Assembly: GCA_902516465.1 (NCBI GenBank)
Contig: CABXZD010000001.1
Span: 186,001 to 250,000, forward strand
Source: an uncultured Pelagibacteraceae bacterium
Lineage (GTDB): Bacteria; Pseudomonadota; Alphaproteobacteria; Pelagibacterales; Pelagibacteraceae
Direction: 5' to 3'
Length of the DNA: 64,000 nucleotides
Part shown: positions 16,486-24,692 of the stretch, one piece after another
How positions within the stretch are numbered: position 1 is the first letter of the stretch
Layout of the letters: each line of letters starts with the position of its first letter
Made by a program: the position numbers and the translations under genes
The notes under the pieces: generated by a model
What the model was told of the DNA's origin: nothing
Database searches by the model: none
Seen by the model: the letters and a program-made list of their open reading frames with translations, nothing else

Positions 16486-16511
16486 TAAAAAATGTAACCG
16501 TTTTGTTACAT
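16486..16511 (-). terminator. Rho-independent terminator of cysE-cysK
   Basis: On the minus strand ATGTAAC and GTTACAT pair over 7 bp around the loop AAAACG, followed by a run of T. It lies 15 bp past the cysK stop, so it should end the cysE-cysK transcript and separate it from the small-protein cluster. Confidence 0.75.
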
Positions 16512-16526
16512 GTCTGGTATGCGATA

Positions 16527-17528
16527 TTATAACCAACTAGGGATAGGAAGGTTTTTATCTTGTAGAAAAGATTTATTAAACATCTTTGAGTTGTATTTGT
16601 CTGATTTATCACAAAGTATTGTTACAATTGTTTTTCCAGGACCTAATTTTTTTCCAAGCCTAATAGCTCCAGCTATATTAATACCGCAACTAGTACCTAA
16701 ACTTAAACCTTCATTTTGGATTAAATCATAAAGTATAGGTAATGCTTCATTATCATCAATAGAGTAGGCATCATCAATCTTAGCATTTTCAAAATTCTTA
16801 GTAACTCTACTAGAACCAATTCCTTCAGTGATTGACCCACCCTCAGATTTTAATTCACCATTTTTAATATAATTATAAAGAGAGGAACCTTTGGGATCTG
16901 CTAAATAAATCTTTATACTTTTATTTTTTTCTTTTAAAGCGTTACTAACACCAGAAATCGTCCCTCCTGTTCCTGAGGAACATACAAATCCATCAATTTT
17001 ACCTTCTGTTTGCTCCCATATTTCTTTTCCAGTTCCTTCATAATGTCCATTAGCATTAGCAGTATTATCAAATTGATTAGCCCAAATTACTCCGTTATTA
17101 TTTGTAGGTCTTAACTCATCTGCAAGTCTTGCAGCTACTTTTACAAAATTATTATCATCTTTGTATGGTTTAGGAGGCACTAGTCTTAATTCAGCTCCTA
17201 AGTTTTTTAAAATATCTTTCTTTTCTTGAGTTTGATTATCATTCATAACAATTATCGTTTTATAACCAAGTGAGTTACCTAATAGTCCTAAGCCAATACC
17301 AGTATTTCCAGCGGTACCCTCAACAATAGTACCACCCTTAGAAATTAATTTTTTGTTTTGAGCGTCTTTAATAAGAGCTAATGCCGCTCTATCTTTAACA
17401 GAACCACCAGGATTTAAAAATTCGGCTTTACCGTAAATATTACATCCAGTAATTTCTGAAGCAGCTCTTAATTTAATTAACGGAGTATTCCCTATTGCGG
17501 AAATAAAATCTTCATGATTATTTTTCAT
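16527..17528 (-). CDS. cysK: Cysteine synthase A (O-acetylserine sulfhydrylase)
   Basis: 333 residues, PLP fold type II. The PLP lysine lies in [11 protein letters not shown], the substrate loop in [12 protein letters not shown], and the phosphate loop in [11 protein letters not shown]. It makes cysteine from O-acetylserine and sulfide in the cytoplasm. The gene starts 11 bp inside the 3' end of cysE, so the two are co-translated. A terminator follows. The SGTGGT form fits the CysK group. Confidence 0.92.
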   Translation of the reverse strand: MKNNHEDFISAIGNTPLIKLRAASEITGCNIYGKAEFLNPGGSVKDRAALALIKDAQNKKLISKGGTIVEGTAGNTGIGLGLLGNSLGYKTIIVMNDNQTQEKKDILKNLGAELRLVPPKPYKDDNNFVKVAARLADELRPTNNNGVIWANQFDNTANANGHYEGTGKEIWEQTEGKIDGFVCSSGTGGTISGVSNALKEKNKSIKIYLADPKGSSLYNYIKNGELKSEGGSITEGIGSSRVTKNFENAKIDDAYSIDDNEALPILYDLIQNEGLSLGTSCGINIAGAIRLGKKLGPGKTIVTILCDKSDKYNSKMFNKSFLQDKNLPIPSWL

Positions 17529-18102
17529 TATTACTCTCTTTAGAGTCTTCTGTTACAGCATAAGGTTTAAACTCCCCAGAAGTAGTACCAACGTTTCTTG
17601 CTGGTATGCCAATCATTACCGCATTGTCTGGAACATCTTTCGTAATTACTGCGTTAGCTCCAATTTTTGCATTTTTTCCTATAGTAACCGGACCTAATAT
17701 TTGAGCACCAGAGCCCACAACAACATTATCCATTAATGTTGGATGTCTTTTAATTTCTCTTTGACTATCAGAATTAATACTGGGAGAAATTCCTCCTAAA
17801 GTTACCATATGATAAATTGTTACGTTATCTCCAATTTCAGATGTCTCTCCAATTACAACTCCCATACCATGATCAATAAATAGGTTTTTTCCAATTTTAG
17901 CTTTTGGATGAATTTCTATTCCTGTTAAAAATCTTGAAAATTGAGAAATGACTCTTGCCACTATGTCAAATTTTGCTACAGCAAAAAAATTTGAAATTTT
18001 GTGAAAAAATATTGCTTTAACTCCTGGGTAAGTTAAAATTAAACTTACTTTTGATTTCGCTGCAGGATCTCTATCTATTATAGATTGCAAATATTCATTC
18101 AT
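17518..18102 (-). CDS. cysE: Serine O-acetyltransferase
   Basis: 194 residues, the short EpsC-like form. It starts with the helical SATase domain ([18 protein letters not shown], then [17 protein letters not shown]), then left-handed beta-helix hexapeptide repeats with the catalytic [24 protein letters not shown] and [20 protein letters not shown] follow. It makes O-acetylserine from serine and acetyl-CoA, the precursor used by cysK, which overlaps its end. It has its own upstream gap shared with the divergent peroxiredoxin gene. Confidence 0.93.
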   Translation of the reverse strand: MNEYLQSIIDRDPAAKSKVSLILTYPGVKAIFFHKISNFFAVAKFDIVARVISQFSRFLTGIEIHPKAKIGKNLFIDHGMGVVIGETSEIGDNVTIYHMVTLGGISPSINSDSQREIKRHPTLMDNVVVGSGAQILGPVTIGKNAKIGANAVITKDVPDNAVMIGIPARNVGTTSGEFKPYAVTEDSKESNNEK

Positions 18103-18195
18103 AATGAGGCTATATAGTAGTTTTTTATAAAATTTAAACCTAATTTAACTAGTCTAATGCCATCCTTTTTGAGGTTTTAGTGATATCACAAAAGT

Positions 18196-18224
18196 TTGCA
18201 TAGCAAATCAATCTTGCATATAAT
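18196..18224 (+). promoter_or_regulatory. Sigma-70-type promoter of the peroxiredoxin gene
   Basis: TTGCAT at 18196-18201 and a perfect TATAAT at 18219-18224 are separated by exactly 17 bp, about 25 bp before the ATG. AGGAGGAG at 18239-18246 is the ribosome site. This is the clearest housekeeping promoter in the window and suggests strong constitutive expression. Confidence 0.7.
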
Positions 18225-18248
18225 TTTTATATTAAAATAGGAGGAGAA

Positions 18249-18911
18249 ATGAGTTTAAAAATAAATAGTGTGGCTCCAGATTTTAAAGCAAAAACTCAAC
18301 AAGGAGATATCTCTTTTCATGAGTGGCTTGGTGATAGCTGGGGAGTGTTATTTTCACATCCAAAAGACTTTACACCTGTTTGTACAACTGAACTTGGTGC
18401 TTTAGCTAAAATGAAACCTGAGTTTGATAAAAGAAATGTAAAAGTTATCGGTTTAAGTGTAGATCCAGTGGAGGATCATGTTAAATGGTTAGATGACATT
18501 ACAGATGTTTGTGGAATGAAACCAGAATATCCAATTGTAGCCGATGAAGATTTGTCTGTTGCAAAGCTATATAATATGCTTGAAGCTGATGCTGGTGTTT
18601 CTTCTGGAGGTAGAACTGCTGTGGACAATGAAACAGTCAGAACAGTCTATGTAATAAGACCGGATAAAAGAATTGGTCTATTTTTGACATATCCTATGAC
18701 AACTGGCAGGAATTTTAATGAAATTTTAAGAGCGATAGACTCAATGCAAAGGACTATCAAACATAAAATTGCTACACCAGCTGATTGGAAGCCAGGAGAA
18801 AAAGTTATAATTGTGCCCAAAGTTACAAACGAAGAAGCAAAAAAAATATATCCAGATGGATGGGAAACAGTTAAGCCTTATCTAAGAAAAGTTCCTGATC
18901 CGTCAAGTTAA
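18249..18911 (+). CDS. Peroxiredoxin, Prx6 (1-Cys) type
   Basis: 220 residues, the long Prx6 form. The peroxidatic cysteine is in FTPVCTTELG near residue 46, with the assisting Thr before it; DPVEDHVKWLDDI and the C-terminal arm (PADWKPGEKVIIVP) are typical of this subfamily. It reduces hydrogen peroxide and organic peroxides in the cytoplasm. A near-ideal promoter and ribosome site precede it. It lies between cysteine synthesis and the alternative oxidase/MsrB genes, giving a redox-defence neighbourhood. Confidence 0.92.
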   Translation: MSLKINSVAPDFKAKTQQGDISFHEWLGDSWGVLFSHPKDFTPVCTTELGALAKMKPEFDKRNVKVIGLSVDPVEDHVKWLDDITDVCGMKPEYPIVADEDLSVAKLYNMLEADAGVSSGGRTAVDNETVRTVYVIRPDKRIGLFLTYPMTTGRNFNEILRAIDSMQRTIKHKIATPADWKPGEKVIIVPKVTNEEAKKIYPDGWETVKPYLRKVPDPSS

Positions 18912-18912
18912 A

Positions 18913-19584
18913 TTGATTAAAAAATATCTAGATCAACAATCTCAGTATTGGGACAAAAGCTTCAGAAACAATACTGGGATGTTTGGTCATGAGCCAAGTG
19001 AAGGAGCAAAATATACTCTAGAGTATTTAAAAAAGAAAAATGAAATATTTTCTAATGAAAATAAAATTAATTTACTTGAATTGGGAGCTGGATTAGGAAG
19101 AGATACAAGATATTTTATAACAGAATCAAATCTAATTAATATTACTGCTGTAGATTATAGCGTTGAAGCAATTAAAAATATCGACAAAAAAAAATTAGAT
19201 TCAAAGAGAGTTGACACTAAAGTTTGGGATGTTCGAAACGGATTGCCATTTAAAGAAAACTCATTTGATGGATGTTTTTCTCATATGCTTTATTGTATGG
19301 CTCTTACTACCAAAGAAATTATTAATTTAAATAAAGAAGTAAAAAGAGTTCTAAGACCTGGGGGTATTAATATTTTTACTGTTAGGCATGTTGGGGATGA
19401 AGATTATAAAAATGGAAAACATATTGGAGAAGATATGTACCAAAATGATGGATTTATAGTTCATTTTTTTTCTAAAGAAAAAATAAAAGAAGTATCAAAG
19501 GGTTTTAAAATTGAAACTATAAATGAATTTCACGAAGGTAAATTTCCAAGAAAGTTATTTATTGTCACTTTGAAAAAAGAATAA
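18913..19584 (+). CDS. Class I SAM-dependent methyltransferase
   Basis: 223 residues from a TTG start at 18913, one base after the peroxiredoxin stop. SAM motif I is LLELGAGLGRDTRYF, motif II the acidic end of ITAVDYS, then VKRVLRPGGINIFTVRH for the later strand. The plan resembles TehB/type-11 small-molecule methyltransferases. The conserved opening YWDKSFRNNTGMFGHEPSEG may define substrate. Tight linkage to peroxiredoxin hints at a stress or thiol role, which is inference. Confidence 0.75.
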   Translation: MIKKYLDQQSQYWDKSFRNNTGMFGHEPSEGAKYTLEYLKKKNEIFSNENKINLLELGAGLGRDTRYFITESNLINITAVDYSVEAIKNIDKKKLDSKRVDTKVWDVRNGLPFKENSFDGCFSHMLYCMALTTKEIINLNKEVKRVLRPGGINIFTVRHVGDEDYKNGKHIGEDMYQNDGFIVHFFSKEKIKEVSKGFKIETINEFHEGKFPRKLFIVTLKKE

Positions 19585-20198
19585 TGGAATTTTTAATTTT
19601 GGGTTTTCTTACGGGGCTGAGTTTAATTTTAGCCATTGGAGCGCAAAATATATTTGTCATTGAGCAAGGTTTAAAAAAACAGTTTGTCTTATTAGTTTGT
19701 TTGATTTGCTCATTTTCAGACTTGATATTAATTTTTTTTGGAATTTTTGTTTTCCATTTTTTTAATCAATTTTTTAATTTATATATAGAGCTCACCTTAA
19801 ATATTTTATTAATTTTTTTTCTAATTTATTTTATATATACAAAAATAAAGTCCTTAAAAACTAATTTAAGTTTTGATAGTAGGATAACGGATACATCAAA
19901 AAAAAAGATTATTTTAAAAACACTTGGTTTTACTTACCTTAATCCTCATGTTTACTCTGACACAGTTTTTTTCTTGGGTAATTTTACAAAAAATTTTTTA
20001 TTAGAGGAAAAAGTATATTTCGGAATAGGGGCGTCTATAGCATCTTTTATTTTTTTCTTTTTGTTAGGTTATTCATCTAATTATTTATCAATATACGCTC
20101 AAAATAAAAATACGTGGAAGTATATTAATATATTTATAATTATTTTTATGTCTTTGCTCACGATCTATATCTTTAAGGAGACACTATATTTTCTTTAA
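19584..20198 (+). CDS. LysE/ArgO family amino acid exporter
   Basis: 204 residues and six membrane helices. The N terminus FLTGLSLILAIGAQNIFVIEQG matches the LysE/ArgO signature (GLSLIxAIGxQNxFVxxQG), and YLNPHVYSDTVFFLG is the second conserved loop (xxNPHxYLDT). These inner membrane proteins export lysine, arginine or related amino acids. The ATG overlaps the methyltransferase stop by one base. Substrate not determined. Confidence 0.85.
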   Translation: MEFLILGFLTGLSLILAIGAQNIFVIEQGLKKQFVLLVCLICSFSDLILIFFGIFVFHFFNQFFNLYIELTLNILLIFFLIYFIYTKIKSLKTNLSFDSRITDTSKKKIILKTLGFTYLNPHVYSDTVFFLGNFTKNFLLEEKVYFGIGASIASFIFFFLLGYSSNYLSIYAQNKNTWKYINIFIIIFMSLLTIYIFKETLYFL

Positions 20199-20266
20199 TT
20201 ATTGATACATTTTAGGGACGATTATGGCGCATGTTAAAATTATCATAAGTAATTATCTTTAATTGT

Positions 20267-20941
20267 ATGAGTGATTTAGATAAACATTTTAAACCAAAAA
20301 ATTTTAGTGACAAGATTGCTTTAAACTTTACTAAATTTTTAAGATTGTTAGCTGATACTTTTTTTAAAAAAAGATATGGTCATCGAGCTGTTGTACTTGA
20401 AACGGTGGCTGCAGTTCCAGGTATGGTAGCTGGAATGTTATTACACCTTAAATCTCTTAGAAAAATTGAAGATGACAAAGGCTGGATAAAAACTCTTTTA
20501 GATGAAGCCGAAAATGAAAGAATGCATCTAATGACATTCATTCATGTTGCTAAACCTACCGCTGTTGAAAGATTTATAATAATGGTTGCTCAATTTATCT
20601 TTATTCTAACTTATGCAATCATTTATTTGGTTTCTCAAAGAACTGCTCATAGAATTGTTGGTTATTTTGAGGAGGAAGCTGTAATTAGTTATACTGAATA
20701 TTTAAACGAACTTGAAGCTGGGACTATTCCAGATCAACCAGCTCCTCTAATTGCTATCAATTATTGGAATTTACCTCTTCACGCAACTTTACGAGATGTA
20801 GTAAGAGTTATAAGAGATGATGAAGCGGGACATAGAGACGTAAATCATAAATTTGCAGATTTGATTAATTTAAAAAAATCTAAACTTGCCTATAAGAAAA
20901 ATAAGATTAAAGAAAAAAAAACTGAGGAAATTTTAAACTAA
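20267..20941 (+). CDS. Alternative oxidase (cyanide-insensitive ubiquinol oxidase)
   Basis: 224 residues, complete for the catalytic core. All four di-iron helix motifs are present: VLETVAAVPGMV, DEAENERMHLMTF, VGYFEEEAVISYTEY and RDDEAGHRD. They give the four Glu and two His ligands. Alternative oxidase passes electrons from ubiquinol to oxygen at the inner membrane without pumping protons. It is known in plants, fungi and some marine alphaproteobacteria. It is followed 9 bp later by msrB. Confidence 0.93.
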   Translation: MSDLDKHFKPKNFSDKIALNFTKFLRLLADTFFKKRYGHRAVVLETVAAVPGMVAGMLLHLKSLRKIEDDKGWIKTLLDEAENERMHLMTFIHVAKPTAVERFIIMVAQFIFILTYAIIYLVSQRTAHRIVGYFEEEAVISYTEYLNELEAGTIPDQPAPLIAINYWNLPLHATLRDVVRVIRDDEAGHRDVNHKFADLINLKKSKLAYKKNKIKEKKTEEILN

Positions 20942-20950
20942 TTTTATAAT

Positions 20951-21412
20951 ATGTCTTTGAGAAGAAGCTTTCTAAAATTATTAGGTTTATCTTGCTTTTT
21001 TTTTATATCTATACCTTATAAATTTTTAAATTCTGCCAGTAAAAAAATAATTAACCCAAAACTTTCTAAAGCTCAAAAAGACATAATGTTTAATCAAGGG
21101 ACTGAAAAACCTTTTACTAGCGATTTGCTTAAAGAAGATAGAGAAGGATTTTACCATTGTGCAAATTGTGAAGCAAAATTATTTTCTTCAACTGCAAAAT
21201 TTGATAGTGGTACGGGCTGGCCCTCATTTTCCGAGGCTCTTCCTGGAGCATTTAAAACAAAAATAGACTATTCTTTTGGAATGAGAAGAGTTGAATATCA
21301 TTGCGCAAATTGTGGAGTACATCATGGTCATGTTTTCTTAGACGGTCCAACTACAACTGGAAAAAGATTTTGTAATAATGGATTATGTTTAATTTTTATT
21401 CCAGAGAATTAA
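20951..21412 (+). CDS. msrB: Peptide methionine-R-sulfoxide reductase, exported
   Basis: 153 residues. The N terminus MSLRRSFLKLLGLSCFFFIS is a Tat-type signal (RRSFLK), so the enzyme should act in the periplasm. Zinc-binding CANC appears twice (HCANCEA and HCANCGVHHGH). The catalytic cysteine is in KRFCNNGLCLIF; a second Cys three residues on replaces the usual Ser/Ala. The substrate site is FDSGTGWPSF. It repairs oxidised methionine in exported proteins and probably shares a transcript with the alternative oxidase. Confidence 0.92.
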   Translation: MSLRRSFLKLLGLSCFFFISIPYKFLNSASKKIINPKLSKAQKDIMFNQGTEKPFTSDLLKEDREGFYHCANCEAKLFSSTAKFDSGTGWPSFSEALPGAFKTKIDYSFGMRRVEYHCANCGVHHGHVFLDGPTTTGKRFCNNGLCLIFIPEN

Positions 21413-22695
21413 TTAGAAAATCCATATTTTCTAAGTCTTGCATCACCTGTTCTTGCATGTGCTTCCATACCCTCATATCTAGATATTCTTGCACATGCAG
21501 CACCAACAGATTTGGTAGACTCTTTAGTCATTCTTTGAAAGCTTAAAGTTTTAATAAATTTTCCCACAAATAGTCCTCCAGTGTAACGACCAGCACCTTT
21601 TGTTGGTAGAATGTGATTTGTACCAGAACACTTATCTCCATAGGCTACTGTTGTTTCTTCTCCAATAAAAAGAGAACCATAGTTTTTTAATCTATTATGA
21701 AACCATTCAACATTTTGAGTTTGAACCTCCAAATGTTCAGGAGCGTATTCGTCACTTATAGATGCCATTTCTTCGTCTGTGTTACATAAAATAACTTCTC
21801 CATAGTCTCTCCATGCTGCCTCAGCACTTTTTTTTGGAATTTCAGGTAATTCAGAGATTAACTCAGGAACTCTTTTCATTACTTTTTCTGCAAGCCTTTT
21901 GCTAGTTGTGTAAAGCCAAGCTGGAGAATTATAACCGTGTTCCGCTTGTCCAACTAAATCCACAGCAACCATTTCCTCATCAGCTTTATCATCAGCGATA
22001 ATACCAATCTCTGTCGGGCCAGCGAATAAATCAATCCCCACTTTTCCGAATAAAATTCTTTTTGCTTCCGCAACATATTGATTTCCTGGACCAACTAAAA
22101 TATCTGCTGGAGGATTTTTAAATAATCCATTAGTCATTGCAGCGATACCAGGTACTCCTCCGAGATTCATTATTACGTTAGCACCACATAGATCAGCGGT
22201 ATAAATAACAGCTGGGTTTATACCTACACCTTCTTTAGGAGGGCTACAGGCTAAAATATTTTTAACTCCAGCAACTTTAGCTGTTGTTACACTCATAACA
22301 GCAGATGCTATATGTGCGTATCTACCACCCGGTATATAACATCCAGCTGTATTAACTGGAATTAACTTCTGTCCAGCAAATAATCCTGGTGAAAGTTCAA
22401 CCTCAAAATCTTGACCATAATTTTTTAATTGTGCTTCTGCAAATTTTTTTACTCTTTCATGAGAAAATTGAATATCGTCTTTTGTTTTTTGATCTAACTC
22501 TTTTTTAATCTTTTCAATTCTTTCTTTTGAAACAATAATTTCACCATCATATCCATCAAATTTTTTAGTCAACTTAATACAAGCTTCTTCCTTAGAGTTT
22601 TCTATTTCTTTTAATAAACTTTTAACTATCTCAGTAGTTTTATTATCATCAGTAGATGATGTTTTAGGTGATTTTTTTAAATATGTTATAGCCAT
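21409..22695 (-). CDS. Histidinol-dehydrogenase-family enzyme, sulfopropanediol 3-dehydrogenase-like
   Basis: 428 residues in the HisD fold. Family motifs are AGCYIPGGRYAHIAS, GPGNQYVAEAKR, FAGPTEIGIIAD, the zinc-site GQAEHGYNS and EYAPEHLEVQT. Context argues against histidine synthesis: no his genes adjoin, and the same strand carries a Pta-like enzyme, an Ldh_2 dehydrogenase and a taurine-type transporter. HpsN, which oxidises (R)-2,3-dihydroxypropane-1-sulfonate to sulfolactate with NAD, belongs to this HisD-like group, so that role is the best guess. The last bases overlap the msrB end by 4 bp. Confidence 0.75.
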   Translation of the reverse strand: MAITYLKKSPKTSSTDDNKTTEIVKSLLKEIENSKEEACIKLTKKFDGYDGEIIVSKERIEKIKKELDQKTKDDIQFSHERVKKFAEAQLKNYGQDFEVELSPGLFAGQKLIPVNTAGCYIPGGRYAHIASAVMSVTTAKVAGVKNILACSPPKEGVGINPAVIYTADLCGANVIMNLGGVPGIAAMTNGLFKNPPADILVGPGNQYVAEAKRILFGKVGIDLFAGPTEIGIIADDKADEEMVAVDLVGQAEHGYNSPAWLYTTSKRLAEKVMKRVPELISELPEIPKKSAEAAWRDYGEVILCNTDEEMASISDEYAPEHLEVQTQNVEWFHNRLKNYGSLFIGEETTVAYGDKCSGTNHILPTKGAGRYTGGLFVGKFIKTLSFQRMTKESTKSVGAACARISRYEGMEAHARTGDARLRKYGFSN

Positions 22696-22756
22696 TATTA
22701 TTATTTGAATTAATGAAACTATTTAATGCAAATTAGTTTTTTTTTCAATGAAACAA

Positions 22757-23683
22757 TCAATCTAAAGCTACAACTGCTGCTGCAATTGAGGCTAATCTGG
22801 CTGGAGCTTCATCTGATCGACTTGTAATTACCACTGGTACTTTACTACCTACCACAACTCCAGCTGCACAAGCTCCACAAAAATAAATTAACATTTTAAC
22901 TAAGGCATTTCCAGTTTCTACACTTGGAACTAATAAAACATCAGCTTCACCAGCAACTATATTTTTAATACCTTTAATATTTGCTGATTTTTTTGAAATA
23001 CTGTTATCAAAAGCTAATGGACCAAATACTTCAGCATTTAAATTTTCTTCACTAGCCAGTCTTGTTATTTCAGCTGCTTCTATAGAACTTGGAACACTGT
23101 CTAGGACTTCCTCAGTCGCAGATAAAATAGCAATCTTTGGTCGACTGATACCAATTCTATTTGAAAAATTAATTACATTTTTTAGAATATGCATCTTTGT
23201 TTTTATATTTGGTAAAACATTCAATGCTCCATCTGTAATTATCAACGGTTTACTTTCTTTATCAATAGACATATGCCAGATATGGCTTAATCTAGTCTTT
23301 CCTAATAAATTATATTCTCTTTTTAAAACTTCTTTCATCAAAACATCTGTGTGAATATGACCTTTAACGATAATTCTTACTTTTTTTTCGGAAGCTAATT
23401 TTGTAGCTATCTTTGCAGTATTATTCTCTATTGGTTCATCAATTATTTCATATTTAGATATATCCCACTTTAAATCTTGGGCACATATTAAAATTTCTTT
23501 TTTATCTCCAATAAATATTGGTTCTATTAAGTTCTCATTAACAGCATCTTGTACTGAAATCATGGGCAAAGGTTTCCCTGCATTAACTATTGCAGCTTTT
23601 ACTCCCTTTTTTTTATGAGCAATATTTAAAAGACTATTTGGACAGACTATTTCTTTATTAGATAGCATAAATTTAATTCGCAA
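22757..23683 (-). CDS. Phosphate acetyl/butyryltransferase family protein
   Basis: 308 residues from TTG 23683, or 303 from ATG 23668, which avoids overlap with the upstream gene. The PTA_PTB fold is recognisable: DAVNENLIEPIFIGDK, a VRIIVKGHIHTDVLMK phosphate/CoA region, VEVTR-type AAEITRLAS and LLVPSVETGNALVKML, ending GSKVPVVITSRSDEAPARL. It would convert acetyl phosphate to acetyl-CoA. In taurine and sulfonate pathways Pta takes the acetyl phosphate made by sulfoacetaldehyde acetyltransferase (Xsc); xsc itself is not in this window. Confidence 0.83.
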   Translation of the reverse strand: MRIKFMLSNKEIVCPNSLLNIAHKKKGVKAAIVNAGKPLPMISVQDAVNENLIEPIFIGDKKEILICAQDLKWDISKYEIIDEPIENNTAKIATKLASEKKVRIIVKGHIHTDVLMKEVLKREYNLLGKTRLSHIWHMSIDKESKPLIITDGALNVLPNIKTKMHILKNVINFSNRIGISRPKIAILSATEEVLDSVPSSIEAAEITRLASEENLNAEVFGPLAFDNSISKKSANIKGIKNIVAGEADVLLVPSVETGNALVKMLIYFCGACAAGVVVGSKVPVVITSRSDEAPARLASIAAAVVALD

Positions 23684-24692
23684 GTTTTTTTAGATCTTTT
23701 CTAATTATTTCTGAGATTTTTATATCTTTTTTTGAATTTATTTTGAACCTTTTAAATTTGTTTTCACCGGGGTACATAATTTTTTTGACACCTTTAATTT
23801 TAGGTAATTTTTTTATTGTCCTAATATTATTTTTAATTCGATTTTTATAATTTTTTACAAATAAATTTGTTTTAAATGTGATAAATAGATGTCCAATATT
23901 TTGTGGGCCTGAAAAGTCATCAAAAGGGTCCTTAACTTTGCCTGAATGATTACTTCCAGTTAATACCCCGCTTAATATATCAACCATCCAAGCTAGTCCT
24001 GAACCTCTAAAGCTTGCGATAGGTAATTGAACTCCTTTTAAAGCTTTTTTAGCATCAGTTGTTGGTTTACCAAATTTATCCAAAGCAACTCCTTTTGGTA
24101 TTTTGTTATTGGTTCTTGAAGCCAATCTAATATTTCCTCTATTTATCATTGAAATAGATGTATCTAAAATAAAAGGAATTCTTGATCCAGTTGGCGTTCC
24201 AAAGCAAATAGGGTTTGTTCCAAATAAACTTTTTGATGCACCATAAGGCGCAACAGCAGGAGGAGCATTTGTGTAAATCATTGTTATTAAATTTTTTTGG
24301 GTTGCTTGCTCCGCGTAATATCCTGATAAACCGTAATGACCACTATTTTTTACTGCAACCATCCCAATTCCTGTTTTAGTAGCATTTTGAATTGCTTTTT
24401 TAATAGCAACATCTGCAGCTACAAAACCTATACTATTATTTGCATCTACAAGTGAGATAGACTGTGAAATTTTTTTAATCTTAATTTTGGGTTTTGGGTT
24501 AATTACCTTTTTAGAAATTCTTTCACAATACATTTTAAGTCGTGAAAGACCGTGTCCATTAGCACCAACTAATTCAGCGTTGATTAAAGCGTTGGCTGAG
24601 ATTAAAGCATGATTATTATTTAAACCAAATTTTTTGAAAATTTTAAAAACTTCTTTTTTTAGAATATCTATTTTCAAATCAACCTTTTCCAC
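23673..24692 (-). CDS. Ldh_2 (malate/L-lactate dehydrogenase) family oxidoreductase, possible sulfolactate dehydrogenase
   Basis: 339 residues from GTG 24692, overlapping the tauC end by 14 bp. Family signs: ELVGANGHGLSRLKMYCERI, the catalytic-histidine GMVAVKNSGHYGLSGYYAEQA, TNAPPAVAPYGASKSLFGTNP and GSGLAWMVDILSGVLTGS. This NAD(P)-dependent family includes ComC/SlcC-type sulfolactate dehydrogenases, which interconvert sulfolactate and sulfopyruvate. The position between a sulfonate-type transporter and an HpsN-like dehydrogenase supports that reading. Generic 2-hydroxyacid oxidation cannot be excluded. Confidence 0.78.
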   Translation of the reverse strand: MEKVDLKIDILKKEVFKIFKKFGLNNNHALISANALINAELVGANGHGLSRLKMYCERISKKVINPKPKIKIKKISQSISLVDANNSIGFVAADVAIKKAIQNATKTGIGMVAVKNSGHYGLSGYYAEQATQKNLITMIYTNAPPAVAPYGASKSLFGTNPICFGTPTGSRIPFILDTSISMINRGNIRLASRTNNKIPKGVALDKFGKPTTDAKKALKGVQLPIASFRGSGLAWMVDILSGVLTGSNHSGKVKDPFDDFSGPQNIGHLFITFKTNLFVKNYKNRIKNNIRTIKKLPKIKGVKKIMYPGENKFKRFKINSKKDIKISEIIRKDLKKLAN

